Of a DNA stretch of 64,000 nucleotides, positions 8,248 through 17,599 are shown piece by piece (the first letter of the stretch is position 1; every line of letters begins with the position of its first letter). Made by a program: the position numbers and the translations under genes. Source of the stretch: Phaeobacter sp. A36a-5a (GTDB taxonomy: Bacteria; Pseudomonadota; Alphaproteobacteria; Rhodobacterales; Rhodobacteraceae); contig NZ_JBBLYU010000001.1 of assembly GCF_037911135.1 (NCBI RefSeq), forward strand, positions 620,001 through 684,000, read 5' to 3'. Under the pieces are notes generated by a model that worked only from the letters and a program-made list of their open reading frames with translations, did not search any database and was not told the DNA's origin.

Positions 8248-9339
8248 ATGGCAAACCTGAAATTGACCAATGTCGCCAAGACCTACGGGGGCGGCGTCGA
8301 GGTCCTGAGAGATATCAATCTCGATATCAAACAGGGGGAGCTGATCGTCTTTGTCGGCCCCTCCGGCTGCGGCAAATCCACCCTGCTGCGGATGATCGCG
8401 GGGCTGGAGCGGATCAGCGGCGGCACGCTGGAAATCGACGATGCGGTGATGAATGATATCCCGCCCGCCCAGCGGGGCATCGCGATGGTGTTCCAGTCCT
8501 ATGCGCTCTATCCGCATATGACCGTTCGCGACAACATGGCCTTTGCGCTGAAAATCGCCAAGAAAAGCAAGCCTGAGATCGACGCCGCCATCGACCGCGC
8601 CGCCAAGATCCTGCAGCTGGAGCCTTATCTCGACCGCCTGCCCAAGGCGCTGTCGGGCGGGCAGCGCCAGCGGGTCGCCATCGGTCGCTCCATCGTGCGT
8701 GATCCGAAGGTCTATCTCTTTGACGAGCCACTCTCAAATCTGGACGCGGCCCTGCGGGTCGCCACAAGGATCGAAATCGCCCAGCTGAAAGAGGCGATGC
8801 CGGACAGCACCATGATCTATGTGACCCATGATCAGGTGGAGGCGATGACGCTGGCCAGCCGCATTGTGGTTCTGGCCGACAAAGGCATCGCACAGGTCGG
8901 CACGCCACTGGAGCTGTACCAGCGCCCGGAGAATGAATTTGTGGCCCAGTTCATCGGCTCGCCCGCAATGAACCTCATTCCCGGCACTGTGATCGCCACT
9001 GGCCCACGCACCACCGTGCGGCTCAACAGTGGGGAAGAGGTCATCGCCGATATCCCCACGACCGACGCCGATCAGGGGCTCGCGGTGAATGTCGGCGTCC
9101 GGCCCGAGGATCTGGTCGAAACCGGCACAGGCGGCGCGCTGATCGACAGCCGCGTCGATATTGTGGAGGCTCTGGGTGAGGTGACGGTGCTCTACATCGC
9201 CGCAGGTGAGGGCAAGGATCCCCTGATTGCGAAACTCCCCGGCATTCACAAGGGGTTGCGCGGCTCCTCTGTGCGGCTCTACGCCGACCCGGCCAAGCTG
9301 CATCTGTTCCACAACGGCCAGTCGCTGCTCTATCGTTGA
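8248..9339 (+). CDS. aglK: Alpha-glucoside ABC transporter ATP-binding protein (MalK-like)
   Basis: A 363-residue ATPase powering AglEFG. Walker A GPSGCGKST is at residues 37-45, the signature LSGGQ at 135-139, Walker B VYLFDE at 155-160, and the switch histidine is in VTHDQ. The C-terminal third is the OB-fold regulatory domain typical of MalK/UgpC proteins. AGGGGAGGG precedes the ATG. It is the last gene of the operon and ends 22 bases from a convergent gene with no obvious terminator between. Confidence 0.93.
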   Translation: MANLKLTNVAKTYGGGVEVLRDINLDIKQGELIVFVGPSGCGKSTLLRMIAGLERISGGTLEIDDAVMNDIPPAQRGIAMVFQSYALYPHMTVRDNMAFALKIAKKSKPEIDAAIDRAAKILQLEPYLDRLPKALSGGQRQRVAIGRSIVRDPKVYLFDEPLSNLDAALRVATRIEIAQLKEAMPDSTMIYVTHDQVEAMTLASRIVVLADKGIAQVGTPLELYQRPENEFVAQFIGSPAMNLIPGTVIATGPRTTVRLNSGEEVIADIPTTDADQGLAVNVGVRPEDLVETGTGGALIDSRVDIVEALGEVTVLYIAAGEGKDPLIAKLPGIHKGLRGSSVRLYADPAKLHLFHNGQSLLYR

Positions 9340-9361
9340 GCGGTGCGGGCGGCAGGCGGGC

Positions 9362-10441
9362 TTATTTCTGCAACACGGTGCTGCGCCATTCTTCGATAAA
9401 ACGCGCCCGTTTCAGCCGGTCCAGAAACACCAGCAGCCCCGGTCCCATCTGGATCGGGCGCAGCGCCGCCTCGGGGCTGGCGGCCCCGGTTGGATACCTT
9501 GGGAACGGATAGGCCGGATCGCGGCTGCTTCCCCAGGCCGCGCGCAGCAGATGGTCGATAAAGGCGCCGGCCAGATCCGGCCGCTCAGCCCCCTTCAGAA
9601 CCACTGCGGTGCGCAGCATCATGTTGGTGTAATCCTGCGGATCCACGATTTCGATCCGATCCGCCAGATCATCCCGCGCGCGGGCGTAGCTGCCCAGCAC
9701 GTTATAGGCAATCGCCAGATCTCCCCGCGCGACCGCCTCGATCATCTCGCTGGAACAGCAATAGAGCCGCAGGTCAAGACTGCCGAAAATCTCCATCATC
9801 CGCCAGAAACTCTCTGAGGTGCGCAGATCCTGCGTCGCAAACAGATAGCCAAGGCCGCTGGTCTCGACATCATAGGTGCCGATGCGGCCCCGGAACCGGT
9901 TGGGGTATCGCCGTAAGAGCGACATCAGCGCCTGCCGGCTGCGCGGCATCTCCAGCCCCTCAAAGGCCGCCGGAGACAGCACAATCGACGCAGGCTCCTG
10001 CGAGAAGGCAAAGACATGGTCGCGCCAGTTGCCCCAGACCGGCAGCTGCGCCGTCGTGGTGGAGCGGTGCGCCAGTGTATAGCCGTCATTGGCCAGTTTG
10101 GTCTGCAAATCCAGCGCCGAGGAAACGGCCAGATCAAACGGCGCGTTCTCCTCCACGACCGCCCGCATCAGCTCGGCACTGCTGACAGCAACATAGTCCA
10201 CCACCACGGTCGGTCGCGTCCGCAGGAAGCTATCGACAAGCGGCGCCAGCAGATCGGTGTCTGTGGTTGACAGAACCCGCAGCAGATCCGGTGCCGCCTC
10301 GGCTGCGGCAGGCCCAAAGCGACGACGATCTTCGATTTCAAACGCCTGCGCTGCGATCCCCAGCTGAACAAGCGCCAGTAGCGCCAGACACAGACCCCGC
10401 ACCGGGCGGCTCACGACAGCGGAAAATACAAGGATACGCAT
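9362..10441 (-). CDS. Periplasmic solute-binding protein linked to the TctDE two-component system
   Basis: A 359-residue secreted protein with an N-terminal hydrophobic segment (residues about 16-32, likely cleavage after AQA) and the fold pattern of iron/thiamine-type ABC binding proteins (family SBP_bac_6/8): LLRVLSTTDTDLLAPLVDSF near the start, FDLAVSSALD, and IAYNVLGSYARAR. No permease or ATPase gene is adjacent. It starts inside the 3' end of tctE, overlapping by 31 bases, with a strong GGGAGGG ribosome site, so it is translated from the tctD-tctE transcript. I infer a ligand-sensing or scavenging accessory role for the TctDE system; its ligand is unknown. Confidence 0.75.
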   Translation of the reverse strand: MRILVFSAVVSRPVRGLCLALLALVQLGIAAQAFEIEDRRRFGPAAAEAAPDLLRVLSTTDTDLLAPLVDSFLRTRPTVVVDYVAVSSAELMRAVVEENAPFDLAVSSALDLQTKLANDGYTLAHRSTTTAQLPVWGNWRDHVFAFSQEPASIVLSPAAFEGLEMPRSRQALMSLLRRYPNRFRGRIGTYDVETSGLGYLFATQDLRTSESFWRMMEIFGSLDLRLYCCSSEMIEAVARGDLAIAYNVLGSYARARDDLADRIEIVDPQDYTNMMLRTAVVLKGAERPDLAGAFIDHLLRAAWGSSRDPAYPFPRYPTGAASPEAALRPIQMGPGLLVFLDRLKRARFIEEWRSTVLQK

Positions 10442-11826
10442 GATCCCTCCCGTCTTGGGGCCGCCGCTGGCGGGCCGGTGGTGGCCTCGCTGGGGGCAAT
10501 GCTCAGCCGTCCGCCATGGGCCTCAACCACCTCGCGCGCGATGGTAAGGCCAAGACCGGAGCCGATGGTGCCTTCGGCGTTTGTGCCACGGGCAAACCGC
10601 GCGGTCAGCGCGTCGGTGTCGCCATCCGGAAACCCACCAGCCTCATCGATGATGCTCAGCCGCAGCGCCTGTCCCTCCCGGCGCAGGATCACCTGCACGT
10701 CGCTTTCGCCCGGCGCATATTTGATTGCATTGTCCAAGAGGTTGCGCACCGCGTTCTGGATCAGGATCGGATCACCCGACAGGGCCGGTGTCTGCGGCAG
10801 GTCGCAATGCAGCGCGATATCCTTCAGCTCGGCAATCGGACGAAGCCGGTTCAGAAGCTCCCGGCAGAGGGCCCCCAGATCCACCTCTTCGCGCAAGAGG
10901 CTGTCAGTGCGAAAGGTCACCATCGCATGATCCAGCAGCTGACCCGCCGCGCGCGAGCTTTCGTCAATTGCGCGGATCATCTCGCGCAGCGAGGCGCGGT
11001 TTTCGTCCCGCTCAACCCGGCGCAGCGTGATCTCCGCCTGCGTGCGCACAGTGGCCAGCGGCGTGCGCACCCGGTGCGCGGCCTCGGCGATGAAATCCTC
11101 CGACCGAGACAGCGAAATCCGCAGCCGGTCGATAAACCGGTTGAGCGAGGACACCAGCGGGATCATCTCCGAGGGCACGGGCCTGCGCACCGGGCGCAGA
11201 TCCTTGGGCCCGCGCCGCGACACCGCCCCGGCAAGTTCGGCCAGCGGCCGCACACTGGATTGCGCCGCCCAGATCGCGAGGACTGCGGCAATGACAAAGA
11301 AACCGACCCCCAGCTGCAAGGCGCGGCGTGTCAGCTGCGCCAGCTGCGCCGATTGCCCCTCGCGGGTCTGCGCCACCGAAATAATCAGGTCGGATGCCTG
11401 CCCGCCCAGCGAAACCCGCCGCGCCAGCGTCACCATCCGAATGCTGTCGCCCTTGTAGCTCAGCGTTTGAAACCGGGGCGCCCCCTGTCGCGGCAACGGG
11501 TCGGGTCGGGGCAGGTCGTCGTAACCGGTCAGCACCAGCTGATCCTGCGCGACGCGATAAAATACCCGGTCATTGCTGACGTTGCCCAGCATCGACAGCG
11601 CCGCATAGGGGATATCCACTGTCACATCGCCCGAGCGGACCGAAACGGAATCCATGATCGAGGTGGCCGAGGCCTGTAGAATGCTGTCATGGGTCTGCTG
11701 CGACACATCGCGGGTGAAGACCAGCACGATAAAGAACAAGAGCGACGCCAGAAAGGCCGCACTCCCCACCAGTTGCAGCGTGAGACGCCGCCGGATCGAC
11801 CCACTGGTGCGGATGGCCTCGCTCAT
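10411..11826 (-). CDS. tctE: Sensor histidine kinase, TctE type
   Basis: A 471-residue membrane histidine kinase. It has an N-terminal helix (about 16-38), a periplasmic region matching the 2CSK_N sensor of TctE proteins, and a second helix (about 170-190). A HAMP-like linker leads to the phospho-accepting H251 in EAAHRVRTPLA, then the N-box with N366 in RNLLDNAIKY and the G-box GSGLGL near 422-427. It overlaps tctD by ATGA and should phosphorylate TctD in response to a tricarboxylate or similar signal. The G1 box reads DEAGGFP rather than the usual DxGxG. Confidence 0.88.
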   Translation of the reverse strand: MSEAIRTSGSIRRRLTLQLVGSAAFLASLLFFIVLVFTRDVSQQTHDSILQASATSIMDSVSVRSGDVTVDIPYAALSMLGNVSNDRVFYRVAQDQLVLTGYDDLPRPDPLPRQGAPRFQTLSYKGDSIRMVTLARRVSLGGQASDLIISVAQTREGQSAQLAQLTRRALQLGVGFFVIAAVLAIWAAQSSVRPLAELAGAVSRRGPKDLRPVRRPVPSEMIPLVSSLNRFIDRLRISLSRSEDFIAEAAHRVRTPLATVRTQAEITLRRVERDENRASLREMIRAIDESSRAAGQLLDHAMVTFRTDSLLREEVDLGALCRELLNRLRPIAELKDIALHCDLPQTPALSGDPILIQNAVRNLLDNAIKYAPGESDVQVILRREGQALRLSIIDEAGGFPDGDTDALTARFARGTNAEGTIGSGLGLTIAREVVEAHGGRLSIAPSEATTGPPAAAPRREGSCVSLYFPLS

Positions 11827-12488
11827 GCAAGCGACATCCGGTAGCCAAGGCCGCGCACCGTGGTGATCTCCACCTCAGATCCGGCCAGATGCTTGCGCAG
11901 CCGCGCCACATAGACCTCGATCGCATTTTCCGAAACGTCCTCCTCATAGGAGAACAACCGGTCCACCAGTTTCGACTTGGAAAAGATACGGTCCGGCGCG
12001 TTGATGAAAATCTCCAGCAGCCGCAGCTCCTTGTTGCGCAGCGATACGGTTCTGCCGCCCACCGTCAGGGTTCCGGCAAGCGGATCAAAGATCAGCGCAC
12101 CGAATCGTTTCTGGTTGGAACTGCCGCCACCATGGCGCCGCAGCACCGCCCGGCAGCGCGCCTCCAGCTCGGAAAAATCAAAGGGTTTGGTGATGTAGTC
12201 ATCCGCCCCCAGATCCAGCACACCAACCCTGTCCGACACCTCGGACCGTGCCGTCAGCACGATCACCGGCGTTGTGCCCTGACGGTTGCGATGGGATTTC
12301 AAGAAGCTGCGGCCATCCCCGTCTGGCAACATAATATCCAGTAAAATCAAATCGTAATCCGCGGTCGCCGCATAGTCATCCGCCACCGCAAGATCGGGGG
12401 CGTGATCCACCACATGGCCATCCATCCGCAGCCGGTCCTCGACGGCGGCCGCAAGGCTCAGATTGTCTTCAACCAGCAAGAAGCGCAT
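11823..12488 (-). CDS. tctD: OmpR-type response regulator, TctD type
   Basis: A 221-residue response regulator. The receiver has acidic residues E7/D8, phospho-acceptor D51 in LLDIMLPD and K101 in TKPFDF. A C-terminal OmpR/PhoB winged helix follows (ENAIEVYVARLRKHL, then ITTVRGLGYRM). The start at 12488 gives the standard MRFLLVEDN N terminus, while an upstream in-frame ATG at 12596 adds non-homologous sequence. It is divergent from tctCBA, its likely target, and tandem repeats lie in the shared intergenic region. Confidence 0.9.
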   Translation of the reverse strand: MRFLLVEDNLSLAAAVEDRLRMDGHVVDHAPDLAVADDYAATADYDLILLDIMLPDGDGRSFLKSHRNRQGTTPVIVLTARSEVSDRVGVLDLGADDYITKPFDFSELEARCRAVLRRHGGGSSNQKRFGALIFDPLAGTLTVGGRTVSLRNKELRLLEIFINAPDRIFSKSKLVDRLFSYEEDVSENAIEVYVARLRKHLAGSEVEITTVRGLGYRMSLA

Positions 12489-12535
12489 GGGAGTCCATTC
12501 ATCCAGGTGGCCGGGCAGGTGGCGGCTGCATCGGG

Positions 12536-12557
12536 TGTGACAGGTTTGTGTCAGCTT
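12536..12557. promoter_or_regulatory. Tandem 11-bp direct repeats, candidate TctD sites
   Basis: TGTGACAGGTT (12536-12546) is followed without a gap by TGTGTCAGCTT (12547-12557). The 11-bp period places two half-sites on one helix face, the usual layout for OmpR/PhoB-family dimers. They lie between the divergent tctD and tctC genes, about 60 bases before tctC. Binding by TctD is inferred. Confidence 0.5.
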
Positions 12558-12619
12558 AACGTGTTCCCTTCCAGTCATGAGCGGCCAAGCCGCCATTTGT
12601 CAAATGGGAGGACAAACAG

Positions 12620-13597
12620 ATGAAAACGACTTTGACCCGGCGCGCCCTGATGGCGGTGACCGCTGCGACACTGGCCTTTGCGGCGCCGGTTTCCGCAGAT
12701 GAGATGGTGGACAGCATCCACTTTCTGATCCCCGGCGGCGCAGGCGGCGGCTGGGACGGCACCGCGCGCGGCACCGGTGAGGCGCTGACCAAGGCGGGGC
12801 TTGTGGGCAATGCCTCCTACGAGAACATGTCCGGCGGCGGCGGTGGCAAGGCGATCGGCTATCTGATCGAAAACGCCGAGAGCAACCACGGCACCCTGAT
12901 GGTGAACTCCACCCCGATTGTGATCCGCTCGCTGACTGGTGTCTTCCCGCATAACTTCCGTGACCTCACCATGGTCGCAGGCACCATTGGCGATTACGCG
13001 GCCATCGTGGTGGGCAAGGACAGCCCGATCAACTCCATGTCCGATCTGATCGCCGCCTATCAGGCCGATCCGCGCAAGACCGCCATCGGCGGTGGCTCGG
13101 TACCCGGTGGCATGGACCATCTGGTTGCCGCAATGGTGATGAAGGCCGCAGGCGAAGAGCCGACGGCGGTGAAATACATCCCCTATGATGCAGGCGGGGT
13201 TGCCATGGCGGCGCTGCTGTCCGGTGAAATCGCAGCACTCTCCACCGGTTTCTCCGAGGCGATTGATCTGGCCAACGCAGGCGAGGTGAAAATCATCGGT
13301 GTCACCGCCGAGGACCGCGTGCCGGCCTATGCAGACGCCCCCACGATGAAAGAACAGGGGATCGACGCAACCTTCGTCAACTGGCGCGGTTTCTTTGGCG
13401 CCCCCGGCCTTCCGCAGGAAAAGGTCGACGCCTATCGCGCGGCCCTGGCCAAGATGTATGACACCCCCGAATGGGAAGAGGTCCGCGCCCGCAACGGGTG
13501 GGTCAACATCCACAACAGCGGCGATGATTTCGTCAGCTTCCTGGAAGGTCAGGAAGAAGTCATCAAGAGCCTGATGCAGGAACTCGGCTTCCTCTAA
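12620..13597 (+). CDS. tctC: Tripartite tricarboxylate transporter, periplasmic binding protein
   Basis: A 325-residue TctC/Bug-family binding protein with a Sec signal peptide (cleavage likely after VSA, residue 26). The sequence IHFLIPGGAGGGWDGTARGTGEAL is the family ligand-loop pattern. It should bind a carboxylate, possibly citrate, and hand it to TctAB. GGGAGG precedes the ATG. It is first in the tctCBA operon and divergent from tctDE. The exact substrate cannot be assigned from sequence. Confidence 0.9.
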   Translation: MKTTLTRRALMAVTAATLAFAAPVSADEMVDSIHFLIPGGAGGGWDGTARGTGEALTKAGLVGNASYENMSGGGGGKAIGYLIENAESNHGTLMVNSTPIVIRSLTGVFPHNFRDLTMVAGTIGDYAAIVVGKDSPINSMSDLIAAYQADPRKTAIGGGSVPGGMDHLVAAMVMKAAGEEPTAVKYIPYDAGGVAMAALLSGEIAALSTGFSEAIDLANAGEVKIIGVTAEDRVPAYADAPTMKEQGIDATFVNWRGFFGAPGLPQEKVDAYRAALAKMYDTPEWEEVRARNGWVNIHNSGDDFVSFLEGQEEVIKSLMQELGFL

Positions 13598-13745
13598 GTC
13601 TGGCAGAGCAGACAGGCGTCCGGTCCGAGAGGTGTCGGGCGCCCGCCTCTGACGACAGAAACCGGCGGCGCAGATCTTCGGGAGGAGCCGCGCTGCCTCT
13701 CAGGTTTCATTCTGAACATATCTCACCAAAGGGGGGGAGAGCCTC

Positions 13746-14240
13746 ATGGCGCTCGACCGATGGATCGCGCTGGTCATCCTCATGATCAGCCTCGCCTATG
13801 GCTACACGGCCTTTTTCACCATGGACGAAGGGCTGCCGCCGTTCATGAAATTCAATGCCATCTGGCCCAGCACCTTCCCCAAGGGGTTGTCGGTACTGGC
13901 GGTGATCTGTGCTTTGATCATCCTGCTGTCGCCGCAGAAATCCGATGCAGGCCCAAAGACGGGTGACATCGATTACCGCCGCCTGCTGGATTACAAGCTG
14001 GGGCAGGCCGTTGCACTGCTGGCGATGATGGCGATCTATGCACTGGCGCTGCGCCCGGTTGGGTTCCTGATCGCAACCGTCGGCTTTCTGGTGATCAGCG
14101 CCATGATCCTGGGCGAACGCAAGCTGCATATCCTGATCCCCATCGCCGTCCTTGCGGCAGGCGTGGTCTGGTATCTCGTGCAGGGGGTGCTGGGCATCTA
14201 CCTACGCCCGCTGCCGCTCTTCCTTGGCAATGGAGTCTGA
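13746..14240 (+). CDS. tctB: Tripartite tricarboxylate transporter, small membrane subunit
   Basis: A 164-residue hydrophobic protein with about four predicted transmembrane helices, of TctB size and position. It starts after a purine-rich GGGGGGGAGA. TctB proteins assist the large TctA channel in Na+- or H+-driven uptake. Primary sequence conservation in this family is low, so the call depends on topology and its place between tctC and tctA, with only one base separating its stop from tctA. Confidence 0.87.
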   Translation: MALDRWIALVILMISLAYGYTAFFTMDEGLPPFMKFNAIWPSTFPKGLSVLAVICALIILLSPQKSDAGPKTGDIDYRRLLDYKLGQAVALLAMMAIYALALRPVGFLIATVGFLVISAMILGERKLHILIPIAVLAAGVVWYLVQGVLGIYLRPLPLFLGNGV

Positions 14241-14241
14241 T

Positions 14242-15759
14242 ATGCTGGACGGTATTCTGATCGGCCTCGGCACCGCCTTTTCCCTCAGCAACCTGCTGAT
14301 GGTCATCGGTGGCTGCCTCATCGGCACCTTTATCGGCATGTTGCCGGGTCTCGGCCCGATGAGCATCATTTCCATCATGATCCCGGTGGCGATTTCCATC
14401 GGCGATCCTTCGGCGGCGCTGATCCTGCTGGCCGGGGTCTATTATGGCGCCATCTTTGGCGGCTCCACCTCGTCAATCCTGATCAACGCGCCGGGCGTGG
14501 CCTCGACAGTGGCAACGTCCTTCGATGGTTACCCGCTGGCGCGGCAGGGCAAGGCCGGCAAGGCGCTGACCGTGGCCGCGATCTCCTCCTTCTGCGGCGG
14601 CACTATTGGTGCCGTCCTGCTGATGATTTTCGCGCCTGCACTGGCCAGCGTCGCGCTGCTGTTCCACTCCGCCGAATACTTCGCCTTGATGGTGGTGGGG
14701 CTGTCGGCCATCGCCGCCTTTGCGGGGACCGGCCAGGTGGTGAAGGCGCTGCTGATGACCGTGCTTGGCCTGATCATGGCCACTGTGGGCGAGGGCGCGC
14801 TGTTCAACATGCCCCGCTTTACCATGGGCATCATGGATCTTCAGTCGGGCTTCGGTTTCATCACGCTGGCGATGGCGATGTTCGCCCTGCCGGAGGCGCT
14901 TTATCTGGTGCTTGATCCCAGCCGCTCTGCCAGCGAAGGCGGCAGCAGCGAGATCAAGGATCTGCGCATCACCAGAGCGGAGGCCAAGTCCATCGCGCCG
15001 GTGATTGGCCGTCAGTCGATCCAGGGCTTTCTGATCGGCGTCCTGCCGGGGGCCGGAGCCACCATCGCTTCCTTCCTGGGCTACGCGGTGGAGCGCAATA
15101 TCGCGCCTAAGGACGAACAGAAAGAGTTCGGCAAAGGCTCGATCAAAGGCCTCGCCGCGCCCGAAAGCGCCAATAACGCGGCCTGCACCGGCTCCTTTGT
15201 GCCACTGCTGACGCTGGGCATTCCTGGCTCCGGCACCACTGCGATCCTTCTGGGGGCGCTGATTGCGCTCAATGTTTCGCCCGGTCCGCGCCTGATGGTG
15301 GATGAGCCGGAGATCTTCTGGGCCGTGATCATCTCGATGTATGTCGGCAATCTGGTCCTGCTGATCCTCAATCTGCCGCTGATCCCCTATATTGCCAAGG
15401 TGCTGGCGGTCCCGCGCAACTACCTGATCCCCTTCATCTTCTTCTTTACGCTGATGGGGGCCTATATCGGGCAGAACAATGCGACAGAGTTGCTGATCCT
15501 TGTGGGTTTGGGGATCTGTGCCACGGTGCTGCGCTTTGCCGACTATCCGCTTGCGCCCTTGCTGATCGGCTTCATCCTGGGGTCGATGCTGGAGGATAAT
15601 TTCTCCCGCTCGATGCAGCTCTATGATGGGCTGGGCTTCCTGATGGAACGCCCGATGACCATCGGCCTGCTGGGGCTGGCAGCCATTCTGGTGATCCTGC
15701 CCAGCTACCGCGCCCGCCGCGCGCGGCTGCGTCAGGCCGGGGTGGCGGACGGCGACTGA
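14242..15759 (+). CDS. tctA: Tripartite tricarboxylate transporter, large membrane subunit
   Basis: A 505-residue polytopic membrane protein of the TctA family with about 11-12 transmembrane helices. It carries the family motifs GTFIGMLPGLGPM near the N terminus and GVYYGAIFGGSTSSILINAPG. I begin at the ATG at 14242, one base after the tctB stop and preceded by GGAG, rather than at 14152, which lies inside tctB and adds an unrelated leader. It forms the transport pore for the substrate bound by TctC. A hairpin terminator follows. Confidence 0.92.
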   Translation: MLDGILIGLGTAFSLSNLLMVIGGCLIGTFIGMLPGLGPMSIISIMIPVAISIGDPSAALILLAGVYYGAIFGGSTSSILINAPGVASTVATSFDGYPLARQGKAGKALTVAAISSFCGGTIGAVLLMIFAPALASVALLFHSAEYFALMVVGLSAIAAFAGTGQVVKALLMTVLGLIMATVGEGALFNMPRFTMGIMDLQSGFGFITLAMAMFALPEALYLVLDPSRSASEGGSSEIKDLRITRAEAKSIAPVIGRQSIQGFLIGVLPGAGATIASFLGYAVERNIAPKDEQKEFGKGSIKGLAAPESANNAACTGSFVPLLTLGIPGSGTTAILLGALIALNVSPGPRLMVDEPEIFWAVIISMYVGNLVLLILNLPLIPYIAKVLAVPRNYLIPFIFFFTLMGAYIGQNNATELLILVGLGICATVLRFADYPLAPLLIGFILGSMLEDNFSRSMQLYDGLGFLMERPMTIGLLGLAAILVILPSYRARRARLRQAGVADGD

Positions 15760-15784
15760 CGGGCGCCATGGAAACAGACCATCG

Positions 15785-15811
15785 GGGGCGCTGCGGCGCC
15801 CCTGTTTGTTT
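15785..15811 (+). terminator. Rho-independent terminator after tctA
   Basis: A 7-bp perfect stem, GGGGCGC with GCGCCCC, with a TGCG loop (15785-15802) is followed by TGTTTGTTT. It sits between the convergent tctA and AEC-carrier genes. Confidence 0.75.
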
Positions 15812-15817
15812 GCCCCC

Positions 15818-16750
15818 TCAGCCCAGGATCAGCAGCCACAGCCAGACTGTCAGGATACAGCTGCCGGTCGCAATCAGCACCGAGGAGGCCGCCACCCGTT
15901 TCGCGCGCCCATACATATTGGCAAAGATATAGGCGTTGAACCCCGGCGCCATGGCCGCGTTCAGCACGCCGGAGCGGAACAGATCCGGCTGCACCTTCAG
16001 CGCCGTGCCCATGCTCCAGACAATTGCCGGATGCACCATCAATGAGATCGCGCAGACAAAGCCAATGGCGCGCAGATCGCCCTCTGGCCGGTATTGCACC
16101 AGCACACCCCCCAGTGCGAACAGCGCCGCAGGCAGGGCGGCGCGAATGACCAGCGACAGCGCCTCATCCACCGCCTGCGGGATCCACAGGCCCGAGAGAT
16201 TGACGACAAACCCCAGGGCGATGCCCAGGATCAGCACATTCTTGAACATCGCGCTCAGCACGGCCTTCACGGTCTTGCTGCTGCCAGCGCCCCGGCTGCG
16301 CACGATCTCCATCACCGTGATCCCCAGCCCGTAGCAAAACGGCGAGTGAAAGGCGATGATCGCATAGTTGCCGGTCAGATTGTCGGCACCATAGGCCCGT
16401 TCCGTGATCGGCAGCCCCAGCAGGACCGAATTGGAGAACAGGCAGCAAAACCCGATCGCCACGCAATCTTCCCAGTCGCGTTTGAAAATCAGCCGCGCGC
16501 CCGCCATGCCCAGACAGAAACAGGCCGCGGCGCCGGTGTAGAAACTGATCAGCAGGCGCGGATCGAAACTCGCCGACAGATCGAGCGTCGCAATGGCGCG
16601 GAACAACAGGCAGGGGATGGCAAAGCTCTGGGTGAATTTCATCAGCCCATCGACATGACTGGCCTGAAAATACCCCCGCCGGGTGGCGATATACCCCGCA
16701 CCGATGACCAGAAATACCGGCAGGATGACATCAATCAGGCTCTGAAACAT
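15818..16750 (-). CDS. AEC-family (auxin efflux carrier-like) transporter
   Basis: A 310-residue membrane protein with roughly ten hydrophobic segments arranged in two halves, starting FQSLIDVILPVFLVIGAGYIATRRG, which is typical of the AEC/Mem_trans family. Bacterial members export or exchange malonate, malate or other organic acids; the substrate here is unknown. It is transcribed toward tctA but separated from it by a terminator, so a link to carboxylate transport is only suggestive. Confidence 0.85.
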   Translation of the reverse strand: MFQSLIDVILPVFLVIGAGYIATRRGYFQASHVDGLMKFTQSFAIPCLLFRAIATLDLSASFDPRLLISFYTGAAACFCLGMAGARLIFKRDWEDCVAIGFCCLFSNSVLLGLPITERAYGADNLTGNYAIIAFHSPFCYGLGITVMEIVRSRGAGSSKTVKAVLSAMFKNVLILGIALGFVVNLSGLWIPQAVDEALSLVIRAALPAALFALGGVLVQYRPEGDLRAIGFVCAISLMVHPAIVWSMGTALKVQPDLFRSGVLNAAMAPGFNAYIFANMYGRAKRVAASSVLIATGSCILTVWLWLLILG

Positions 16751-16801
16751 GACGTGCCTTCCTATCGGCGGGAGAGGGGTCTGCCCACCGGCGGACGCGG
16801 A

Positions 16802-17599
16802 TCAGATCGGGTATTCGATCACCATCCCGTCATAGGCCGGGTCGATGTGATCGGGGGTCTCTGCGGCGACCTCGGCATAATCGAGATCAATGTGCATATT
16901 GGTCAGCACCGCGCGTTTTGGGGCCATCCGGTCGATCCACTCCAGCGCCTCGTCCAGAGACAGATGGGTGGGATGTGGCTTGCGGCGCAGCGCATCCAGA
17001 ATCCAGCAGTCCAGATCCTGCAATTCCACCAGCGCGCTGTCAGGGATCTTGGCCACATCCGGCAGATAGGCCAGATCGCCAATGCGGAACCCCAGCGCAT
17101 CCATGGAGCCGTGGTTGACCTCAAACGGGCGCAGGGTGATATCGCCACCGGGGCCGGAGATGGTCAGCGGCCCATCAATGCTGCGCAGGTCCAGAATGGG
17201 CGGGTAGGGAGAGCCTTCAGGCTGCACAAAGGCATAGCCGAACCGCGACAGCAGCGCGTTCTGCGTTTCACCATCGGCATAGACCGGAATGCGGTCGCGC
17301 ATGTTGAAGACGATCATGCGCAGATCGTCAATGCCATGCACATGGTCGGCATGGGAATGGGTGTAGACCACCCCGTCCAGCCGCCCGATACCACTGTCCA
17401 GCAACTGGCTTCGCATATCCGGGGAGGTGTCGATCAGCACCGTTGTGGTGCCCTCCGGCCCCTCACGCTCCACCAGCAGCGAACAGCGCCGCCGGGTGTT
17501 GCGCGGATTGGTCGGGTCGCAGGCACCCCAATGCCCGCCAAGACGCGGCACCCCACCGGAGGAGCCGCAGCCCAGAATGGTAAAGCGCAGCACGCCCAT
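16802..17599 (-). CDS. MBL-fold metallohydrolase (PhnP-like)
   Basis: A 265-residue metallo-beta-lactamase-fold protein. The zinc motif THSHADH gives H81, H83, D85 and H86; further ligands are likely in EVNHGSMD and near LTNMHIDLDY. The opening FTILGCGSSGGVPRLGG is typical of the PhnP/YcbX-like phosphodiesterase group. Its ATG overlaps the tatD stop by one base, placing it last in the SPOR-dac-tmk-holB-tatD operon. It is probably a phosphodiesterase; the substrate is unknown. Confidence 0.87.
   Translation of the reverse strand: MGVLRFTILGCGSSGGVPRLGGHWGACDPTNPRNTRRRCSLLVEREGPEGTTTVLIDTSPDMRSQLLDSGIGRLDGVVYTHSHADHVHGIDDLRMIVFNMRDRIPVYADGETQNALLSRFGYAFVQPEGSPYPPILDLRSIDGPLTISGPGGDITLRPFEVNHGSMDALGFRIGDLAYLPDVAKIPDSALVELQDLDCWILDALRRKPHPTHLSLDEALEWIDRMAPKRAVLTNMHIDLDYAEVAAETPDHIDPAYDGMVIEYPI

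Noticed and set aside
9340-9361. Search for a terminator between aglK and the convergent binding-protein gene
   Set aside because: Only 22 bases separate the stop codons and no stable hairpin with a T-run is visible.
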